A stretch of DNA of 15,822 bases, taken from Dehalococcoidales bacterium. GTDB taxonomy: Bacteria; Chloroflexota; Dehalococcoidia; Dehalococcoidales; UBA3254. The notes under the pieces were generated by a model. It made no database searches, had not been told where the DNA came from, and was given only the letters and a program-made list of their open reading frames with translations. Where the stretch lies: positions 1 through 15,822 of the forward strand of contig JAQULX010000018.1 in the NCBI GenBank assembly GCA_028718465.1, read 5' to 3'. Positions 14,597 to 15,822 of the stretch are shown here, one piece after another. The translations under genes were made by a program, and so were the position numbers. How positions within the stretch are numbered: the first letter of the stretch is position 1; each line of letters starts with the position of its first letter.

Positions 14597-15559
14597 TTGA
14601 AAAGGCGAAGGACTCTTAATATAATAGCGAGTCTAATTGTATGCCTGCTGTCGGTCACGGCCGCGGATGTGCAACCGGTAGCTGCTATAAGCATGGGTGA
14701 TTATTTTTCCTGCACCTACGAAGTGAGCCTGGATAAGTCAGAGGTTGCAGGAGATGAAATCTTTCAGGCGACCGCTTATGGTAAGGCTACCTGCAAGAAG
14801 GATTTACCGGTGGAGGTCAGCAAAGTAGAGATAACCTCGCGTGTGGTAGCCCGGCATCAGGATAGCAGCGCTGTGGTGACACTTAATCCCGGCTATACGG
14901 TGACCATATCTCCATGCCCCAGTCGAAAAGGCGAGGCTGCCGAGGTATCGGAGACAGTACTGCTGCAATTTGCTAAGGTGAGCCAACCAGGCACCTACGA
15001 AGTAATTGCGGAGCTTATTGAGGCCAGGGTTAAAGCTGTTGTTTGGTTTACCGTTACCGACTACCTGCCGGCTTCTAAGCCGGTAGGTTCAGTTATATAT
15101 AGCATCTCTCAGTCGGCTCCTCATCCTTCGCTTCCTGATACTTCATCATTTATCATCAATAACCTCAAATTGGAGCCGACCGAAACTCATACTGGAGAAG
15201 AGGTAGTCGTTAGCGCTCTGGTAACCAATATGAGCGAGTGTGCCGGTAGCCATGAGGTGGCTCTCAAGTTAAGTGGTGTTATGGTCGCTTCAAAGGTCAT
15301 AACTCTGGAAGCAGGTGCGAGTGCTGAAGTAGCTTTTCCCATCGTTGTAAATACTCCCGGGAGCTATACGGTTGGGGTAAACGATGTGTCGGATACGCTC
15401 ACTGTTCATCAGCAAATATCTATGGATGAAATTGATATAGTAGATAGCGATTCAAATTACGGATTATTTATTGCCCTGGCTGTGGCTGGCTTTGTGATCG
15501 TTGGGCTTATTATTTGGCTGGTATCTCGCCGCTGCGCACGGCGTTATCGAAAGGTTTAA
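14597..15559 (+). CDS. Exported, membrane-anchored single-CARDB protein
   Basis: A 320-aa protein with a signal peptide (MKRRR, hydrophobic stretch to about residue 21, likely cleavage after VAA at 30), an N-terminal beta-rich domain (about 34-154) with Cys39, Cys66 and Cys107, a Ser/Pro-rich linker (156-183), one CARDB domain (about 185-270), an acidic spacer (MDEIDIVDSDS) and a C-terminal helix (about 289-309) ending in basic RRCARRYRKV. The layout predicts an outside-facing protein fixed by its C-terminus. CARDB domains usually mediate adhesion or protein packing at the cell surface. The domain resembles the third CARDB of the 985-aa protein, so the two may have exchanged domains or work together. 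The start is TTG 14597, supported by AGGA (14587-14590) 6 nt upstream. The stop is 2 bp before uppS. The first domain is not one I recognise. Confidence 0.85.
   Translation: MKRRRTLNIIASLIVCLLSVTAADVQPVAAISMGDYFSCTYEVSLDKSEVAGDEIFQATAYGKATCKKDLPVEVSKVEITSRVVARHQDSSAVVTLNPGYTVTISPCPSRKGEAAEVSETVLLQFAKVSQPGTYEVIAELIEARVKAVVWFTVTDYLPASKPVGSVIYSISQSAPHPSLPDTSSFIINNLKLEPTETHTGEEVVVSALVTNMSECAGSHEVALKLSGVMVASKVITLEAGASAEVAFPIVVNTPGSYTVGVNDVSDTLTVHQQISMDEIDIVDSDSNYGLFIALAVAGFVIVGLIIWLVSRRCARRYRKV
15063..15088 (+). repeat. Strong inverted repeat in the interdomain linker coding sequence
   Basis: ACCTGCCGGCTT (15063-15074) and AAGCCGGTAGGT (15077-15088) pair over 12 bp with one G-U and a 2-nt loop. 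It codes for residues 156-164 (YLPASKPVG), exactly between the first domain and the CARDB domain. No T-run follows on either strand, so it is not a classical terminator. It may be a small palindromic insertion or an mRNA structure that tunes translation or decay within the operon. Confidence 0.5.
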
Positions 15560-15561
15560 GG

Positions 15562-15822
15562 ATGATAGAGTTGAACAAACTTCCACAACACGTAGCGATA
15601 ATCATGGATGGCAACAGCCGGTGGGCGGAACAGAATGGTCTGCCTCGTATGGAGGGACATCAAGCGGGAGCGCGAAATATACGCCAGGTTGTGGAGGTAT
15701 TCGCTGAATATAACATTGGGTATCTTACTCTGTTTGCTTTCTCAACCGAGAATTGGGGCCGCCCAAAGGGCGAGGTTAGAACTCTTCTACATATCTTTCG
15801 TGAGATGCTTGATACCGAAGTA
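15562..15822 (+). CDS. uppS: Isoprenyl transferase / undecaprenyl diphosphate synthase (3' end outside window)
   Basis: The first 87 codons of a cis-prenyltransferase, which extends farnesyl (or related) diphosphate with isopentenyl diphosphate to the C55 carrier lipid used for peptidoglycan and other envelope glycans. The N-terminus reads HVAIIMDGNSRWA with catalytic Asp16; the family consensus has Gly where this has Ser19, a tolerated change. The next blocks GLPRMEGHQAGARN and LTLFAFSTENWGRPKGEV (with Glu63-Asn64-Trp65 and Arg67-Pro68) are diagnostic. The ATG lies 2 bp after the preceding stop, with AAAGG (15550-15554) 7 nt upstream inside that gene, so translation is probably coupled. The frame is open to the window edge. 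Placement here, a few kb from a surface-glycan operon, suits a supply of lipid carrier, although uppS is a general housekeeping gene. Confidence 0.96.
   Translation, partial: MIELNKLPQHVAIIMDGNSRWAEQNGLPRMEGHQAGARNIRQVVEVFAEYNIGYLTLFAFSTENWGRPKGEVRTLLHIFREMLDTEV

Noticed and set aside
15501..15707. 68-codon plus-strand frame across the CARDB gene end and uppS start
   Set aside because: It is out of frame with two well-supported genes and encodes no recognisable sequence.

Overview
The window looks like chromosomal DNA from a bacterium, most plausibly a Dehalococcoidia-type Chloroflexota. This is inference from gene content, not from a marker gene. The bacterial signs are a near-consensus sigma-70 promoter (TTGACA, 17 bp, TACACT, minus strand near 9.5 kb), purine-rich Shine-Dalgarno sites, frequent TTG starts and a uppS gene. 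Several families are also shared with archaea: DUF2206/DUF1616-type membrane proteins, an FrhB-like iron-sulfur flavoprotein, a bifunctional fructose-1,6-bisphosphate aldolase/phosphatase, and secreted proteins with CARDB domains. That mixture is familiar from Dehalococcoidia.

Positions 1-9252 hold a tightly spaced, plus-strand, AT-rich cell-surface glycan locus. In order it encodes a membrane-tailed GT2 glycosyltransferase (5' end outside the window), two GT4 glycosyltransferases, a large multi-pass DUF2206-type protein with GT-C-like features, a polysaccharide pyruvyl transferase family protein, a small anchored DUF1616-type extracytoplasmic domain, an FrhB-like ferredoxin/flavin oxidoreductase, and a CPBP-family intramembrane protease. 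Gaps between genes are mostly 2-20 bp. The exception is a 157-bp gap before the DUF1616 gene, which may hold a secondary promoter. The likely joint role is to build a surface or lipid-linked glycan, transfer or modify it at the membrane, and decorate it with pyruvyl or redox-dependent groups.

Positions 9249-10342 form a boundary. An 82-aa two-helix membrane protein lies on the minus strand, has its own promoter and probable terminator, and converges on the protease gene with a 4-bp overlap. Divergent from it is a membrane protein of the YdjM/DUF457 metal-dependent hydrolase type. Two very short ORFs with excellent Shine-Dalgarno sites sit just before or over the starts of plus-strand genes here.

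Positions 10343-15822 are richer in GC. A 985-aa secreted, C-terminally anchored protein carries a five-repeat beta-propeller, a ZU5-like region and three CARDB domains. After a 180-bp gap with a strong hairpin comes the archaeal-type fructose-1,6-bisphosphate aldolase/phosphatase. It is followed by a second exported, anchored CARDB protein and the start of uppS, which makes the undecaprenyl carrier lipid for envelope glycans. No rRNA, tRNA, CRISPR array, insertion sequence or phage gene was seen. No stretch over 300 bp lacks a gene.
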